Shown here piece after piece: positions 62,880-64,000 of a stretch of 64,000 nt of DNA. The notes below the pieces were generated by a model. That model did not search any database, had not been told where the DNA came from, and saw only the letters and a program-made list of their open reading frames with translations. This DNA is from JABWCE01 sp964617955. Lineage in GTDB: Bacteria; Bacteroidota; Bacteroidia; NS11-12g; UBA9320. The stretch is taken from positions 62,001 to 126,000 of the forward strand of contig CAZTXB010000002.1 of the NCBI GenBank assembly GCA_964617955.1, read 5' to 3'. The translations under genes and the position numbers were made by a program. Position 1 is the first letter of the stretch; the number at the start of each line of letters is the position of its first letter.

Positions 62880-63972
62880 CTAAAGGGCACCTTTTCCATA
62901 GGCCATGAGAAAGGCTCTTAAAAATGGACTCAGGTTTCCGTCCAACACGCCATTGGCATCGCTGGTTTCATAGGAAGTTCTCACATCCTTAACTAACTTA
63001 TAGGGGTGTAAGACGTAATTTCTGATTTGAGACCCCCACTCAATTTTCATTTTGCCGGCTTCAACCTTATCTCTTTCTTCATTTCGTTTCCTAATTTCAA
63101 GTTCGTACAATTGAGATTTTAGCATTTTCATGGCTTTTTCCTTGTTTCCCAATTGAGACCTGTCTTGTTGGCATTCTACTATAATTCCTGTAGGCAAGTG
63201 TCTCAACCTCACTGCGGTCTCGACCTTGTTCACATTCTGTCCGCCTGCCCCGCTGCTCCTGTAGGTTTGCCATTCGATTTCAGATGGCTTAACTTCAATT
63301 TCAATGGTATCGTCAACAACAGGATAGCAATATACCGAAGCGAAAGAAGTATGTCTTTTGGCATTGCTGTCAAAAGGCGAAATTCTCACCAAACGATGAA
63401 CACCATTTTCTCCTTTCAGATAACCATAGGCGAACTGTCCTTTTATCTCTATGGAACAACTCTTAATCCCCGCGACATCGCCACTTTGCTCATCGACAAT
63501 TGAGGCAGAGTATCCATTTTTTTCAGCCCACATGATGTACATTCTCACAATCATACTGGCCCAGTCACAACTTTCTGTGCCCCCGGCACCTGCGTTTACC
63601 TGAATAATGGCATCGAGTTGGTCCTCTTCACTGCTCATCATGTTTTTGAATTCCAAATCGTCCAACCATTGTAAGACTTTTGCATATTGACCGTCTATTT
63701 CCTCTTCACTTACATCTCCCTCTTCATAAAATTCCTTAAGGATTTCTAAATCTTCCACACCGGTATTCACCTGGTTCCAGGCATCGACCCATATTTTTTT
63801 GGATCGAATGTTTTTTAAGAAAATTTCAGCTTTTTTAGGATCGTCCCAGAAGTTGGGCGCCTGAGTTTGTTGTTCTTCGTCTTGGATGAGTATTACCTTC
63901 TGTTCGACGTCAAAGATACCTCCCCAGGGCCTTAGATCTGCCCTTTAATTCCAAAAATTGTTCGTTGGTCAT
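62880..63972 (-). CDS. prfB: Peptide chain release factor 2 (programmed +1 frameshift)
   Basis: Twenty codons from the ATG at 63972 (MTNEQFLELKGRSKALGRYL) end at an in-frame TGA (63912-63910). Skipping one base (63912) continues with Asp at 63911 and runs to the stop at 62880, giving 363 residues. The slippery site CTT TGA C and the upstream GGGAGG, which pairs with the anti-SD, are the standard prfB frameshift signal. The SPF specificity motif (RISPFDSNAKRHTSF) and the GGQ catalytic loop (RSSGAGGQNVNKVETAVRLRH) are present. RF2 ends translation at UGA and UAA, so it regulates its own synthesis through this UGA. Confidence 0.97.
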
Positions 63973-64000
63973 ATTATTTTAAACTGAGTAATAAGGTTTT

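Noticed and set aside
62880..63972. prfB as a frameshifted pseudogene
   Set aside because: The break is at the conserved CTT TGA C site with the upstream SD-like sequence, and both parts are intact.
1..64000. CRISPR array, prophage or full insertion sequence
   Set aside because: No regularly spaced identical repeats, no phage structural genes and no transposase frame were seen anywhere in the window.

Overview
The window is a chromosomal stretch from a member of the Bacteroidota. Evidence for this: many secreted proteins end in type IX secretion (T9SS) sorting domains, of both the type A and the gliding-associated type B kind; promoters carry the TAnnTTTG -7 box; the window encodes a SecA of about 1100 residues, ribosomal protein THX, a TonB-dependent receptor with a carboxypeptidase-like N-terminal domain, and the ECF sigma/anti-sigma style of the phylum. 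No species can be named from sequence alone.

Layout. 1-19.1 kb, mostly minus strand: a partial DUF2797 gene, a secreted M61 peptidase, a 238-bp MITE-like element, a BNR/sortilin-repeat T9SS protein, a cyclophilin fused to a helical-repeat region and coupled to an LptF/G permease, a four-helix-bundle protein, and a run cyclase-GT9-MsrA-PepT. A plus-strand histidine kinase and an M20 dipeptidase follow. Next come small secreted proteins and a three-gene ECF sigma / anti-sigma-like / beta-barrel operon. tRNA-Lys(TTT) with a clear promoter and terminator sits at 19.27 kb, followed by a dihaem peroxidase.

20.9-30 kb is an AT-rich surface-polysaccharide region: four glycosyltransferases, an FkbM methyltransferase and two multi-spanning membrane proteins on both strands. 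It includes two head-to-head gene remnants, a methyltransferase and a polysaccharide deacetylase, both 5'-truncated and frameshifted. A 1655-residue C25 (PorU2-like) peptidase follows, then an orphan radical SAM/SPASM gene with a possible small ORF in front of it.

36.7-42.4 kb looks like a phosphate-type regulon: a T9SS surface beta-helix-like protein, a TonB-dependent receptor and a PhoB-type response regulator. Each is preceded by TTAACA-like repeats spaced by 10-11 bp or multiples of that, resembling Pho boxes. A secreted alkaline phosphatase lies at 49.5 kb.

42.6-64 kb is mainly housekeeping: THX, a carboxymuconolactone-decarboxylase-like protein, PdxH, Ffh, L21-L27, SecA, PurD, a small DUF6728-like membrane protein, a PduO-type adenosyltransferase, tRNA-Leu(GAG), and prfB with its programmed +1 frameshift. 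Two giant PKD-type T9SS proteins (1029 and 1615 residues) are also here. No CRISPR array, transposase or prophage was seen.
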